From Cohnella sp. GbtcB17 (GTDB lineage: Bacteria > Bacillota > Bacilli > Paenibacillales > Paenibacillaceae), in NCBI RefSeq assembly GCF_019091135.1, contig NZ_JAGXJW010000038.1:1-64000 (forward strand): a stretch of DNA of 64,000 nucleotides. The letters run 5' to 3'. Position numbers and translations under genes: made by a program. Positions 33,884 to 41,536 of this stretch are shown here, piece after piece; position 1 is the first letter of the stretch, and each line of letters begins with the position of its first letter. The notes under the pieces were generated by a model. It saw nothing but the letters and a program-made list of their open reading frames with translations, was not told the DNA's origin and did no database searches.

Positions 33884-34222
33884 ATGCGCTTGCTGTTACT
33901 GCTGGCGCCCGCAGGGACGATCGCGCTGGCGCTGGTCTTATTGTACGCAAACCCTTATGATTCGCCGGACGCACCGCCGCTTAGCGCCGCGACGATCGTG
34001 ATCGTGTACGCGCTTCTGGTCCTTCCAGCCGTCGCCACAGCAGCATCGATCGTCCTGCGTAGCCGCTGGCTCAAATGGCTCGCGTTTTACGTCTCGCTGC
34101 CGGGCGGGCTGTACCTCGGCTTAGCGGGCGTGCCCAGCTTGTGGACATTGTTCATTCTGTGTTTGGGGCTATATGCGTTCATTCCTGTTTACCGTTCTTC
34201 CCGGTCCGCTCCTTCTCTATAA
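33884..34222 (+). CDS. Small four-helix membrane protein
   Basis: A 112-residue hydrophobic protein with four probable membrane helices (LLLLLAPAGTIALALVLLY, IVIVYALLVLPAVATAASIV, LAFYVSLPGGLYLGLAGV, WTLFILCLGLYAFIPVY). The start ATG 33884 follows AAGGAGAAGAG; the open frame begins earlier but overlaps the helicase gene. I do not recognise the family. It is the last gene of the helicase operon, closed by a terminator at 34231-34280. Confidence 0.75.
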   Translation: MRLLLLLAPAGTIALALVLLYANPYDSPDAPPLSAATIVIVYALLVLPAVATAASIVLRSRWLKWLAFYVSLPGGLYLGLAGVPSLWTLFILCLGLYAFIPVYRSSRSAPSL

Positions 34223-34230
34223 CGACAAAA

Positions 34231-34280
34231 AACCTCCCCGACCAAGCGCTTGAGATGCGCATGATCCGGGAGGTTTCGTT
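34231..34280 (+). terminator. Terminator after the helicase / membrane-protein operon
   Basis: AACCTCCC (34231-34238) pairs with GGGAGGTT (34268-34275); a T-rich CGTTTT follows and an A-run precedes it, so it can act on both strands. Before the island arrived it probably also served the convergent erpA gene, whose 3'-end copy starts 16 bp later. Confidence 0.75.
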
Positions 34281-34295
34281 TTAAGCTGGTTTGGC

Positions 34296-34399
34296 TTAAT
34301 CAGCACTCGCCAGCCGCAGCAGGCATGCCCGCGTCGGTCGCGGTGCGGAAGCTCGAGCCGCAGCCGCAGGTCGCGGTGGCGTTCGGGTTGAAGATGGTG
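34296..34399 (-). repeat. Left 104-bp direct repeat: orphan 3' end of erpA
   Basis: This segment matches 38520-38623, the 3' end of the intact erpA gene, at 101 of 104 positions. It covers the last 32 codons including the CGCG cysteine motif and the stop, but no start or body of the gene. Beyond 34399 similarity stops abruptly and AT-rich island DNA begins. It is best read as an attachment-site-like boundary or a duplication scar. Confidence 0.85.
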
Positions 34400-34628
34400 G
34401 ATGGTGAATTATCATTCCGTGTGTGCCTCCGTCGCTAATTGATCGCATTTCATTCTAATTTTGTAGATGCCTTCTCCCTTGGATTTAAAGCTATACGCGG
34501 CTTAATACTACCATATATTTCTCCTTTAATAAGCTTTTTCCTTTGCCTCATAGTCCCCTATTAACTTTGGTAGTATAATAAGGAAAAATAATGAAATAAG
34601 TGATTATCCCGTACAGCGGAGGGGTCTT
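34400..34628. other. Left edge of the AT-rich island, probable promoter region
   Basis: AT-rich DNA without a gene. ATACTACCA (34505-34513) and TGGTAGTAT (34568-34576) form a 9-bp inverted repeat 54 bp apart, the second running into TATAAT (34574-34579). This could be a regulated promoter for the genes that follow. Confidence 0.4.
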
Positions 34629-34931
34629 ATGAAAACGTTTCGCAAGAGAGAAAAGCAGATCATGATTGACGGATCTCACTTTCACATCGTAATAAATGAA
34701 GAACCCAGTAATGAATTTGTAAATTTCAAGGTATATTCATCGAAGACCTCATACTTCGAAGTCTTATTTACATGGCAAGGTAGTTGGCACTTCAATCCTC
34801 ACAGACCTGAGAATTGCAAACGATTGATTAATTATGCAATAGCAGAGGGCTGGGAATATAACCTAGAGAAGAAAACGTTGAAAATCGAGCAAGGTGATTT
34901 TTTAATTCAGAAGTTAGGATTGGGCGTTTAA
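34629..34931 (+). CDS. Hypothetical protein, first gene of the island
   Basis: A 100-residue soluble protein rich in aromatic residues (SYFEVLFTWQGSWHFNPHRP, NYAIAEGWEYNLEKKTLKI). GGAGGGG is in front of the ATG. I recognise no family. The low GC of the gene differs sharply from the flanking helicase gene. From position it may be an immunity-type protein like its neighbours. Confidence 0.65.
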   Translation: MKTFRKREKQIMIDGSHFHIVINEEPSNEFVNFKVYSSKTSYFEVLFTWQGSWHFNPHRPENCKRLINYAIAEGWEYNLEKKTLKIEQGDFLIQKLGLGV

Positions 34932-34948
34932 GATCGCAAAATTGATTT

Positions 34949-35368
34949 ATGTGCTCAATTTTAGACGATTTATTCGAATCCATTGATCGGAGTGACATTA
35001 TTAATGCAAAGTCAATCAATCAAGCTTTACAAGCCTTCATCGATGACTTAGTGCAATTACGATTATGTGTGCTTTCAAGATGGATCGTTGGAAACGGATG
35101 GCCCCAAACACCCGATAATGAGAAGATAAACAAAGTTTTAGGTGAGTTAACAGCAGAACAAAAAGAAGTAATTGCATCGATCGTTCAAGAAGCTCGAGAT
35201 AGCGGAATTCATGATGTACTTGCCTATCTCACAGATCAGATCAACGTTGATGGCCTTGAAATCGCAAAGAATGGAGTCATTATGGCATCCGAACCCTTCG
35301 ACACTCCTATGCACTTTGATTGGGTCTGTCGTAAAGAAGGCGATCCATGGCCTGATGAGAACGGATAG
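34949..35368 (+). CDS. Hypothetical protein (DUF6547-like)
   Basis: A 139-residue protein, helical at the N-terminus (ILDDLFESIDRSDIINAKSINQALQAFIDD). A mid segment LTAEQKEVIASIVQEARDSGIHDVLAYL and a C-terminal PMHFDWVCRKEGDPWPDE follow. I associate this pattern with small uncharacterised families found in immunity clusters, but am not certain. It begins 17 bp after the previous gene, so both are co-transcribed. No strong ribosome site is seen, and coupling is possible. Confidence 0.6.
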   Translation: MCSILDDLFESIDRSDIINAKSINQALQAFIDDLVQLRLCVLSRWIVGNGWPQTPDNEKINKVLGELTAEQKEVIASIVQEARDSGIHDVLAYLTDQINVDGLEIAKNGVIMASEPFDTPMHFDWVCRKEGDPWPDENG

Positions 35369-35408
35369 TCCAATGGTGCTATCAGAAAACTAAACGAGGT
35401 GTGAACTT

Positions 35409-36419
35409 TTGGACGACCAGGATTATGCGAGATTTGTACCCAAAAGACCTGACGGAACTGTACTTTCGTTTTTGGTATTACGCGATGTTCTTGGCCACAA
35501 CAAACTGGATATTGCCTTCGACATATTAGAAAGATATCGCTTTGACGATTTAAACCATGAAGACTATCCGATAATGGATGCAGCAGCTGCTTATGGCAAC
35601 AAGGCATTATTTCAAAAGTTAATTTCTCTTGGGGCAGATATTAATAAATCTGACGCAGTTCGTATTGCTCTTGGTTTTAAAAATTTTGAAGGCGTTCGTG
35701 ATCTACTTGATTTAGGCTTTGTTATAAATTCTATTTCAGCAGGGATTGCACTTCGAGAAGCTGCTTGGGATGGCAAGCTTGAAATGGTTCGCCTTTATAT
35801 TGAATACGGTGCGGATGTTAATTTTAATGGTGCTGACTCAGTATTTCCGTACTGCACGACACCTGTTCAAATGGCTGCGTCTAGCAATCACTTTGAAGTC
35901 GTTAAATACTTAGTAGAGCATGGTGCGGATGTAACGATAAAAGATAATTACGGAGGTCGTGCATACCTAGAGGCAAAGCGAAACAAGAACACAGAAATGA
36001 TGGAATATCTAAAGCGACTAGAACCTCCCATCTGGCATAAAGCAGACAAAAGAGCAGCAGAACTTAAAAAGATGGGACTGCCAACGGAGATCATCAAATG
36101 GCTCGGAATAGAAAACAGAAAAATTGATCTTGCTGGAACAAGCCCTATTGGATACATAGAGTTTGAAACGATATTTGACGTTAAGCCTATACAGCATCAA
36201 GGCAAGGTTTTTCTTGACATAACCAAGGATGTCGAGGGATTTGAAAGTACTGGATTTATCATCTGGATTCCTGACCTAAAGTGCTTAGGCAGTTTTGATG
36301 TCGAGCATCAAGAACTATACACCTTCAAGGGTGTAAAGTGGAATAAGTTCATTAAGAAGCTGCCTATCGTTATCGATCACTTGCTGGATGGTACTTCGAT
36401 TGATGATCTTTATAAATAA
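35409..36419 (+). CDS. Ankyrin-repeat protein with C-terminal immunity-like domain
   Basis: A 336-residue protein starting with TTG (35409) after GAGGTG. Ankyrin repeats cover about residues 50-200 (PIMDAAAAYGNKALFQKLISLGAD, REAAWDGKLEMVRLYIEYGADV, VQMAASSNHFEVVKYLVEHGADV). The C-terminal 130 residues (SPIGYIEFETIFDVKPIQHQ to IVIDHLLDGTSIDDLYK) form a separate beta-rich domain that I do not recognise with certainty. Ankyrin proteins are common members of polymorphic-toxin immunity arrays in Bacilli. Low GC, like the rest of the island. Confidence 0.8.
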   Translation: MDDQDYARFVPKRPDGTVLSFLVLRDVLGHNKLDIAFDILERYRFDDLNHEDYPIMDAAAAYGNKALFQKLISLGADINKSDAVRIALGFKNFEGVRDLLDLGFVINSISAGIALREAAWDGKLEMVRLYIEYGADVNFNGADSVFPYCTTPVQMAASSNHFEVVKYLVEHGADVTIKDNYGGRAYLEAKRNKNTEMMEYLKRLEPPIWHKADKRAAELKKMGLPTEIIKWLGIENRKIDLAGTSPIGYIEFETIFDVKPIQHQGKVFLDITKDVEGFESTGFIIWIPDLKCLGSFDVEHQELYTFKGVKWNKFIKKLPIVIDHLLDGTSIDDLYK

Positions 36420-36462
36420 CAAGGCTCAAAAGTTGCGAGATAACCCGAAAGGAAATGTCCCC

Positions 36463-36714
36463 ATGCACACATGTATAGTTTGTGGCTATGACGGATTGGA
36501 CTGTGAGCAGTATACGGAAGACGGGGGGCCAATGTTTAACATCTGTCCCTGCTGTGGGTTCCAATCAGGTTATCATGAATTGGACATGGGACTATCGACT
36601 GAAGAATATCGCAATTGGTGGATAAGCAACGGAGCTAGTTGGACGTTTCCTCCTTCCCCATTAAATTGGGATGTGAAGAAGCAGCTACAACGATTCAGTA
36701 ATAATGCGAAATAG
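36463..36714 (+). CDS. Small cysteine-rich CPCC-type protein
   Basis: An 83-residue protein with two zinc-ribbon knuckles, CIVCGYDG at the N-terminus and CPCCGFQSGYHELDMG in the middle, then EEYRNWWISNGASW. Start ATG 36463 follows AAAGGAAA; an open frame from 36388 overlaps the ankyrin gene. The layout agrees with the cysteine-rich CPCC family seen in immunity-type gene arrays. Zinc binding is likely; function is unknown. Confidence 0.72.
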   Translation: MHTCIVCGYDGLDCEQYTEDGGPMFNICPCCGFQSGYHELDMGLSTEEYRNWWISNGASWTFPPSPLNWDVKKQLQRFSNNAK

Positions 36715-36757
36715 GAATTTATAGAAGTAACTGGCGGTTTAGTATGGGGGATAAAAA

Positions 36758-37081
36758 TTGGGACAAAACTACGTACTTATAAATAACACCAAAAATGAAG
36801 TAATTGGGTTCGCACATCTCCCAGCAGGCAAAGCTAGGGAACTAACAGGAAATCCCGTAACAGCAGCTATTACCACATGGTATTTGTTACAAAACAGCGG
36901 TGATAATATCCTGTTTGTTGAAGAGGAACGTGTTGAAGATGGCTTTGTCGATGTTACAAACAATGTTATTGAAGCTTTAATTCAAAAAGGGATAATCCAT
37001 GACCTCGGCATCGAGGTTTTAGATGAGGATGAGCCTACTGCAGTCTACATAAGAAGATTAGAGAATGTTTGGATGAAATGA
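36758..37081 (+). CDS. Hypothetical protein of the island
   Basis: A 107-residue acidic protein with TTG start (36758) after GGGGG. It reads as an alpha/beta protein (NYVLINNTKNEVIGFAHLP, NVIEALIQKGIIHDLGIEVL) with no motif that I know. Its end overlaps the next open frame. Immunity-like role is suggested only by position. Confidence 0.6.
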   Translation: MGQNYVLINNTKNEVIGFAHLPAGKARELTGNPVTAAITTWYLLQNSGDNILFVEEERVEDGFVDVTNNVIEALIQKGIIHDLGIEVLDEDEPTAVYIRRLENVWMK

Positions 37082-37131
37082 TTGAACATCGGAGAACGTC
37101 AGTTGAATACGAAGATTTGAGATTAATAAAG

Positions 37132-37668
37132 ATGCCTTCCCTCACTTCCCTCCTCCTATTTATTCTAATAGCCTCTGGATGTTCAGAAAGACATAACAAC
37201 AGTAGTATTGAAAGTAATAACGATAACATACTTGAAGAGGATGGATCATCTATGTGGAGAGATTATAAAAGTTCATTTACGCAAGAATACAGCTTCAACA
37301 CTCCAGCGACGGATAAAGAAATAGCTCGGATCAGCGAGAAACTTGATGTGGTCTGTCCTGATGAATTGTCACAGTTGCTCCTTGAAACCAACGGAATAGA
37401 TGATGAATGGGATTCACCTTTTATCTACTCAACATTAAGAATAGTAAATGTGAATGTAGAAGAGAGAAGTTCTGACGACAACAAAGAGATGGAGCTTTCG
37501 TACGATGACATGTTGCTATTTTCCGATGCAGGGAATGGCGATTACTTCGGATATGTTGTTAAAGAAGGAATTTATGTTGCAGACCATGAAGAAGGCAGCA
37601 GAACAAAAGTAGCTTCATCGTTAAGAGAATTTATTAAAGGCTGGACTGCAGGAGAGATCTCTATTTAA
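37132..37668 (+). CDS. SUKH (SMI1/KNR4)-like protein, possibly with lipoprotein signal
   Basis: The C-terminal part (from about 37252: FNTPATDKEIARISEKLDVVCPDELSQLLLETNGID, LLFSDAGNGDYFGYVV, VASSLREFIKGW) follows the SMI1/KNR4 (SUKH) pattern typical of immunity proteins against nuclease toxins. Upstream, in frame, MPSLTSLLLFILIASGCSE looks like a lipoprotein signal with lipobox ASGC, giving a membrane-anchored form. ATG 37252 with GAAGAGGATGG upstream would yield a cytoplasmic form. The open frame reaches back to 37069, overlapping the previous gene. I favour 37132 but it is unsettled. Confidence 0.68.
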   Translation: MPSLTSLLLFILIASGCSERHNNSSIESNNDNILEEDGSSMWRDYKSSFTQEYSFNTPATDKEIARISEKLDVVCPDELSQLLLETNGIDDEWDSPFIYSTLRIVNVNVEERSSDDNKEMELSYDDMLLFSDAGNGDYFGYVVKEGIYVADHEEGSRTKVASSLREFIKGWTAGEISI

Positions 37669-37754
37669 GTTTAAATCTGAACGATGATGAGAGCCACACA
37701 GAAGCATTATCACTACTACCACTGAGCATACATTGATGACTGAAGGGTGAAATA

Positions 37755-38045
37755 ATGATTGAAAAAGTTGATGGTAAGACAAATGAATACTGGAGCAATG
37801 CAAGCTTTACGACAGTTTAAATCCAGAGCAACAAGATGTTCTGTTTAAAATCATTGAGCAAACAATGATTGATACTATTTCTAACGTATTAGGAATAATA
37901 GACGATAGCTCAACGCTTTCTGGATGCACTGTTGAGACAAAGCTGTTTCTCGATTTCGAAGATACAGCTGGCGATCTACAGGATTATTTTTTTAGCTCAT
38001 ATAGAAGATAGAAACAGCGAAGCGAAAAAGCACCGCATTGCCTAA
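37755..38045 (+). pseudogene. Frameshifted small island gene
   Basis: ATG 37755 opens MIEKVDGKTNEYWSNAS and then meets a stop. Shifting frame near 37805 continues LYDSLNPEQQDVLFKIIEQ, TMIDTISNVLGIID and TKLFLDFEDTAGDLQDYF. A second shift in the T-run at about 37986-37993 gives LAHIEDRNSEAKKHRIA before a stop at 38043-38045. Joined, this makes a plausible protein of about 95 residues. Two frameshifts mean it is broken, unless the base calls in the runs are wrong. No family recognised. Confidence 0.6.
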
Positions 38046-38440
38046 TCCATATAGGAAACAGAGGCGTAGTGTATGTTGGGAATCATTCACATCCTTTCTC
38101 CATGGCTTTTATCCTTGCTCCAACATGGCCCTAATTTTGTTTATAATCGCTTGTAACTTTGGCCGCAGTTAGGAGCAGTTTACCAATCCAAAGCGTCTAG
38201 AGGGCAATTAGCGGCTCCAAGGACGTTGTTATTACCATTCTGCTAGTGATCCTCTCCTTATTAACTTCATCATGTGACTTTCGCAGATCATCCGATCCAT
38301 CTGAACTTCATTCTTCCCCTCACTGTCTCGGCACTTTTTGCGTGAATGACGAATTCAAGTGCTTGTTGAAATAAAGCCTTCGCACTTCGTTTTCCAAGAC
38401 GATTTCCAATCGGAGCCTTCCGTTTTTTCTTAAACAAAAT
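38046..38440. other. Gene-poor right part of the island
   Basis: About 400 bp with no convincing gene. A minus-strand frame (38288-38503) encodes a basic stretch (KKKRKAPIGNRLGKRSAKALF) but lacks a ribosome site and overlaps the erpA terminator. It may be decayed toxin or transposase coding DNA, but I cannot name it. Confidence 0.35.
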
Positions 38441-38490
38441 AAAAAACCTCCCAAAATGTATGTTGTCGCCAACACACAAGCTTGGAAGGT
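38441..38490 (-). terminator. Terminator of erpA inside the island edge
   Basis: On the minus strand ACCTTCCAA pairs (one G-T wobble) with TTGGGAGGT around a loop of about 27 bases and is followed by TTTTTTATTTTG. It differs in sequence from the terminator next to the left repeat but plays the same role. Confidence 0.65.
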
Positions 38491-38519
38491 CGTAATCCAG
38501 CACTCACATGCCAAATCCT

Positions 38520-38623
38520 TTAATCAGCACTCGCCAGCCGCAGCAGGCTTGCCCGCGTCGGTCGCCGTGCGGAAGCTCGAGCCGCAACCGCAGGTCGCGG
38601 TGGCGTTCGGGTTGAAGATGGTG
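38520..38623 (-). repeat. Right 104-bp direct repeat: 3' end of intact erpA
   Basis: Partner of 34296-34399. Because this copy completes the working erpA gene while the left copy is an orphan, the arrangement equals that left by elements that integrate into the 3' end of a gene and restore it. Confidence 0.85.
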
Positions 38624-38886
38624 AAGCCGCCGCCCAAGCCCGACTCTTTCCAGTCGATCTCGAGTCCGTTCAGGTACTTCGCGCTGTCCTCGTCGACGAC
38701 GACCTTAAGCTCGCGGATGTCAAGCACGCGATCGTTGTCGTGCTGTTCGTCGTCGAAGCCCATTCCGTATGAAAAGCCCGTGCAGCCGCCTTCTTGAACG
38801 CCTACGCGCAAGAACAGGCCTTCATTTTCCTCGGCTGCGAGCATTTCCTGTATTTTCTGACCGGCCGCCTCAGTGATCTGAATCAT
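38524..38886 (-). CDS. erpA: Iron-sulfur cluster insertion protein ErpA/IscA (YutM-like)
   Basis: A 120-residue A-type Fe-S carrier. The three conserved cysteines are Cys35 (GGCTGFSYG), Cys98 and Cys100 (TCGCGSSF), which hold the cluster passed to apo-proteins. The sequence after GSSF is a longer, Ala-rich tail than usual (RTATDAGKPAAAGEC). The ATG is preceded by GGAGGG. Its last 99 bases are duplicated at 34296-34399 on the far side of the AT-rich island. A NifU-like gene and yuzB lie 4 kb downstream, as in Bacillus. Confidence 0.93.
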   Translation of the reverse strand: MIQITEAAGQKIQEMLAAEENEGLFLRVGVQEGGCTGFSYGMGFDDEQHDNDRVLDIRELKVVVDEDSAKYLNGLEIDWKESGLGGGFTIFNPNATATCGCGSSFRTATDAGKPAAAGEC

Positions 38887-39037
38887 GTACGGTCCCTCCT
38901 GACATTTAAAAACGGTAATCGATCTGACTACAGTATACTCCTCTCCGCCAGTTCGCTCAAGAGGATCGGACGCGCTCGGGCGTTCGCCGCCTGTGCTATA
39001 CTTAGCTGGAAGTCCTTAGGAACGGAGCGGATGCCGC

Positions 39038-39634
39038 ATGACAGCGTTCACCGAAGACGAGTATTACAACGAGACGTTCAGCGACCTTGAATGGGCAAAT
39101 GAAGAGCTGTCGTCCGTACGCTTCTACGATTGCACCTTCAGGAACTGCGACTTAAGCGAGACTGCGTTAAAAGCGTGCAAGTTTTCCGGCTGCGCCTTCG
39201 AGAGCTGCAACCTGAACTTCATCAAGGTGACGGACAGCGAGTTCGCCGACGCCTCGTTCGTCTCATGCAAGGTCGTCGGCGTCAACTGGACCGAAGCGGA
39301 TTGGCCTAGAACGGCGGGACGGCGCATGCTTAGTTTCGACCGATGCACGATCAGCCACTCAACCTTCATCGGGCTGAAGCTGCCCGGGTGCGCGATCGTC
39401 GATTGTCTGGTCAAGGACGCCGACTTCAGAGAAGCCGAGCTGGACGGGACAAGCTTCACCGGCACCGATCTGACCGAGAGCTTGTTCGGCGATACGTCCT
39501 TGATCGGCGCGGACTTCACCCGGGCAACGGGCTACGCGATCAACCCGACCCAGAATCGCATCCGGAACGCCAAGTTCTCCCTGCCGGAGGCGACGTCGCT
39601 TCTGTATAACATGGACATCGAGATCGTCGATTAA
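39038..39634 (+). CDS. Pentapeptide-repeat protein
   Basis: A 198-residue protein with A(D/N)LxX-type five-residue repeats over most of its length (FYDCTFRNCDLSETALKACKF, CAFESCNLNFIKVTDSEF, VKDADFREAELDGTSFTGTD). The repeats would fold as a right-handed quadrilateral helix; a short break occurs near residue 90 as in Qnr/McbG proteins. Those relatives mimic DNA and protect gyrase, but many others have no such role, so function here is open. The ribosome site GGAG is rather far from the ATG. It stands alone, convergent with the next gene. Confidence 0.85.
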   Translation: MTAFTEDEYYNETFSDLEWANEELSSVRFYDCTFRNCDLSETALKACKFSGCAFESCNLNFIKVTDSEFADASFVSCKVVGVNWTEADWPRTAGRRMLSFDRCTISHSTFIGLKLPGCAIVDCLVKDADFREAELDGTSFTGTDLTESLFGDTSLIGADFTRATGYAINPTQNRIRNAKFSLPEATSLLYNMDIEIVD

Positions 39635-39660
39635 CCGTGGCAGCAACGCCGGCAACAATG

Positions 39661-39686
39661 TAAAAACCGGGCGCTCACGCGCCCGG
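39661..39686 (-). terminator. Terminator hairpin overlapping the stop codon of the 39.7-kb gene
   Basis: CCGGGCGC (39667-39674) pairs with GCGCCCGG (39679-39686), and GGTTTTTA follows on the minus strand. The TGA stop (39675-39677) lies in the loop, so the last codons are part of the terminator stem. Confidence 0.8.
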
Positions 39687-40136
39687 CTCCTCGTCCTTCC
39701 ACTCGACCGCGGCCGGCATCTGGATCGCCTTCAGTTCGATCCGGCAGCGAAAGCTGCCCGCCTCGCTGGCCAGAAAATCCGCGAGCCTGCGGAACACCAT
39801 CGCAAGCTCCGGCCCGCTCGACTCGGTGTCGATGCCGTAACGGAACTGGTCCGCCGGCAGCCCCTTGAGCCGCCGGTCTTCGCCCGGCTGGACTTCCGCG
39901 TCCCGCGTGCGCTTCCATTCCTTGGTCGGCTCAAACTTGTCCGTCCGGCGCACAAGCTGTTCGTATATCTGGTGCTTGCGAAGCCACATATAATATTGAA
40001 TCGGGTTGTTCAAGCCCCAAGCTTGCGTTAAATCTTTGATCGTATAGGTGGCGCGGTATTGTTGCAGCGTTGCGATCATGTCGGATTGCTCAAGCTGCTC
40101 CAATTCTTGAAGCGGCAGAACATCGGGTTTCGTCAT
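39675..40136 (-). CDS. Conserved hypothetical protein
   Basis: A 153-residue soluble protein. The N-terminus contains a helix-turn-helix-like stretch (DMIATLQQYRATYTIKDLTQAWGLNNPIQYYMWLRKH), and the rest is charged (KEWKRTRDAEVQPGEDRRLKGLP) with a C-terminal beta-like segment. I recognise no named family. It could be a small DNA-binding protein, by analogy with the HTH-like segment only. Single gene with its own terminator. Confidence 0.72.
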   Translation of the reverse strand: MTKPDVLPLQELEQLEQSDMIATLQQYRATYTIKDLTQAWGLNNPIQYYMWLRKHQIYEQLVRRTDKFEPTKEWKRTRDAEVQPGEDRRLKGLPADQFRYGIDTESSGPELAMVFRRLADFLASEAGSFRCRIELKAIQMPAAVEWKDEEPGA

Positions 40137-40397
40137 TCCTTTTGGCTCCCTTTTATTCGATTGATCTTCTAATACAGTACCATAATTTGTTTATTATTCA
40201 AGGTCATTCCCACTTTTCAGATGAAATATACCTGCCCGATATATATTGCCCTGCACACGGAGGAAGCTTATAATGCTAATAGTGTGTTCATGCAGTATTT
40301 TTTTTATTTTTCTTATGTACCTTTTTTCACAAACTTAATCGACGAGCCGCTACCGTTATCCCGGCGCAGGCTTATCCCATTCCATCCGGAGGAGGTC

Positions 40398-41510
40398 ATG
40401 ATCAACATGACACTCGTAACGACGCATCCCGACCGGCGCATGGCGGAGATCGCGGACAAGGTTCGTTCTGGCGCCAGACTGTCCCTTGAGGACGGCGTGC
40501 ACCTGTATCGGTCCGAAGACCTGCTCACCATCGGCCAGCTGGCCAACGAAGTCAACCTGAAGAAGAACGGCAAGAAGGTTTATTTTACCGAGACGATGAG
40601 TCTCTACTTCACCAACGTGTGCGAATCGCACTGCGCCTTCTGCAGCTTCCGCAAGGACCAGGGCGAAGAAGGCGCCTATACGCTGACGCCCGAGGAAATG
40701 TTCGCCTACGTCGATCAGCATATCACGCCGACGGCCAGAGAATTCCACATCGTCGGCGGTCATAACCCGCATGTTCCCTTCGAATACTACGTAGAATCGA
40801 TCCGCGCGCTGAAGGAGCGCTACCCGCAGGTGACGATCAAGGCCTATACGGCCGCGGAGATCGATTTTTACTCCCGCATCTCGGGTCTCTCCTACCGCGA
40901 CGTGCTGAAGCGCCTCATGGACGTCGGTCTCGAATCGCTCACCGGCGGCGGCGCGGGGATCTTGTCGGATCAGTACCGGGACAAGATGCGCGTCGAAAAG
41001 GCGGGCATATCCGAGTACCTCGAGGTTCACCGCACGGCGCATCAGCTCGGCATGCGGACGCCGACGACGATGCTGTATGGCCCCGTCGAATCGGTCGAGG
41101 AGCGCGTGCAGCACATGCTGCAGCTGCGCGAGCTGCAGGACGAGACGGGCGGCTTCCAGGTGTTCATCCCGCTGTCGATGCAGCCGACGAGCCCGAAGGC
41201 GGGCATCCGCCGGCGCAACTCCGCGTTCGACGATTTGAAGGCGATCGCGATCGGCCGGCTGATGCTGGACAATTTCCAGCACGTAAAGGCTTATTTCATT
41301 AATATCGGCACTCAGCTGACGCAGGTCGCGCTTACGATGGGCGCCTCCGACGCGCACGGGACGATCGTAAAGGAACGCATCAGCCACGCCGCTGGCGCGC
41401 TCACGCCGGCCGGCATCACAAGGGAAGACCTCGTTTGGCTCATTAAGGGAGCGGGTAGAATCCCCGTAGAACGCGATACGCTATACAACGAAGTGAAGGT
41501 CTACGAATAG
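40398..41510 (+). CDS. mqnE: Aminofutalosine synthase MqnE
   Basis: A 370-residue radical-SAM enzyme of the futalosine route to menaquinone; it joins SAM and 3-(1-carboxyvinyloxy)benzoate. The cluster motif is Cys75-x3-Cys79-x2-Cys82 (NVCESHCAFCSF). GGHNPHVPFEYY, LESLTGGGAG and the ending GAGRIPVERDTLYNEV are family marks. The start was set at ATG 40398, with GGAGGAGG directly upstream; the open frame extends back to 40221 but that part is AT-rich and not protein-like. A YutJ-like dehydrogenase follows after 26 bp. Together with the UbiD-family gene at 58.6 kb it shows menaquinone is made by the futalosine pathway. Confidence 0.93.
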   Translation: MINMTLVTTHPDRRMAEIADKVRSGARLSLEDGVHLYRSEDLLTIGQLANEVNLKKNGKKVYFTETMSLYFTNVCESHCAFCSFRKDQGEEGAYTLTPEEMFAYVDQHITPTAREFHIVGGHNPHVPFEYYVESIRALKERYPQVTIKAYTAAEIDFYSRISGLSYRDVLKRLMDVGLESLTGGGAGILSDQYRDKMRVEKAGISEYLEVHRTAHQLGMRTPTTMLYGPVESVEERVQHMLQLRELQDETGGFQVFIPLSMQPTSPKAGIRRRNSAFDDLKAIAIGRLMLDNFQHVKAYFINIGTQLTQVALTMGASDAHGTIVKERISHAAGALTPAGITREDLVWLIKGAGRIPVERDTLYNEVKVYE

Positions 41511-41536
41511 AAGGCGTATTAAAGGAGTCGTTTAAT

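Noticed and set aside
38288..38503. Minus-strand 71-codon frame with a basic stretch
   Set aside because: No ribosome site, overlaps the erpA terminator, and no recognised family; at most a decayed fragment.
40221..40397. N-terminal extension of mqnE
   Set aside because: The added 59 codons are AT-rich and unlike MqnE, whereas ATG 40398 has a strong ribosome site and the family's usual N-terminus.
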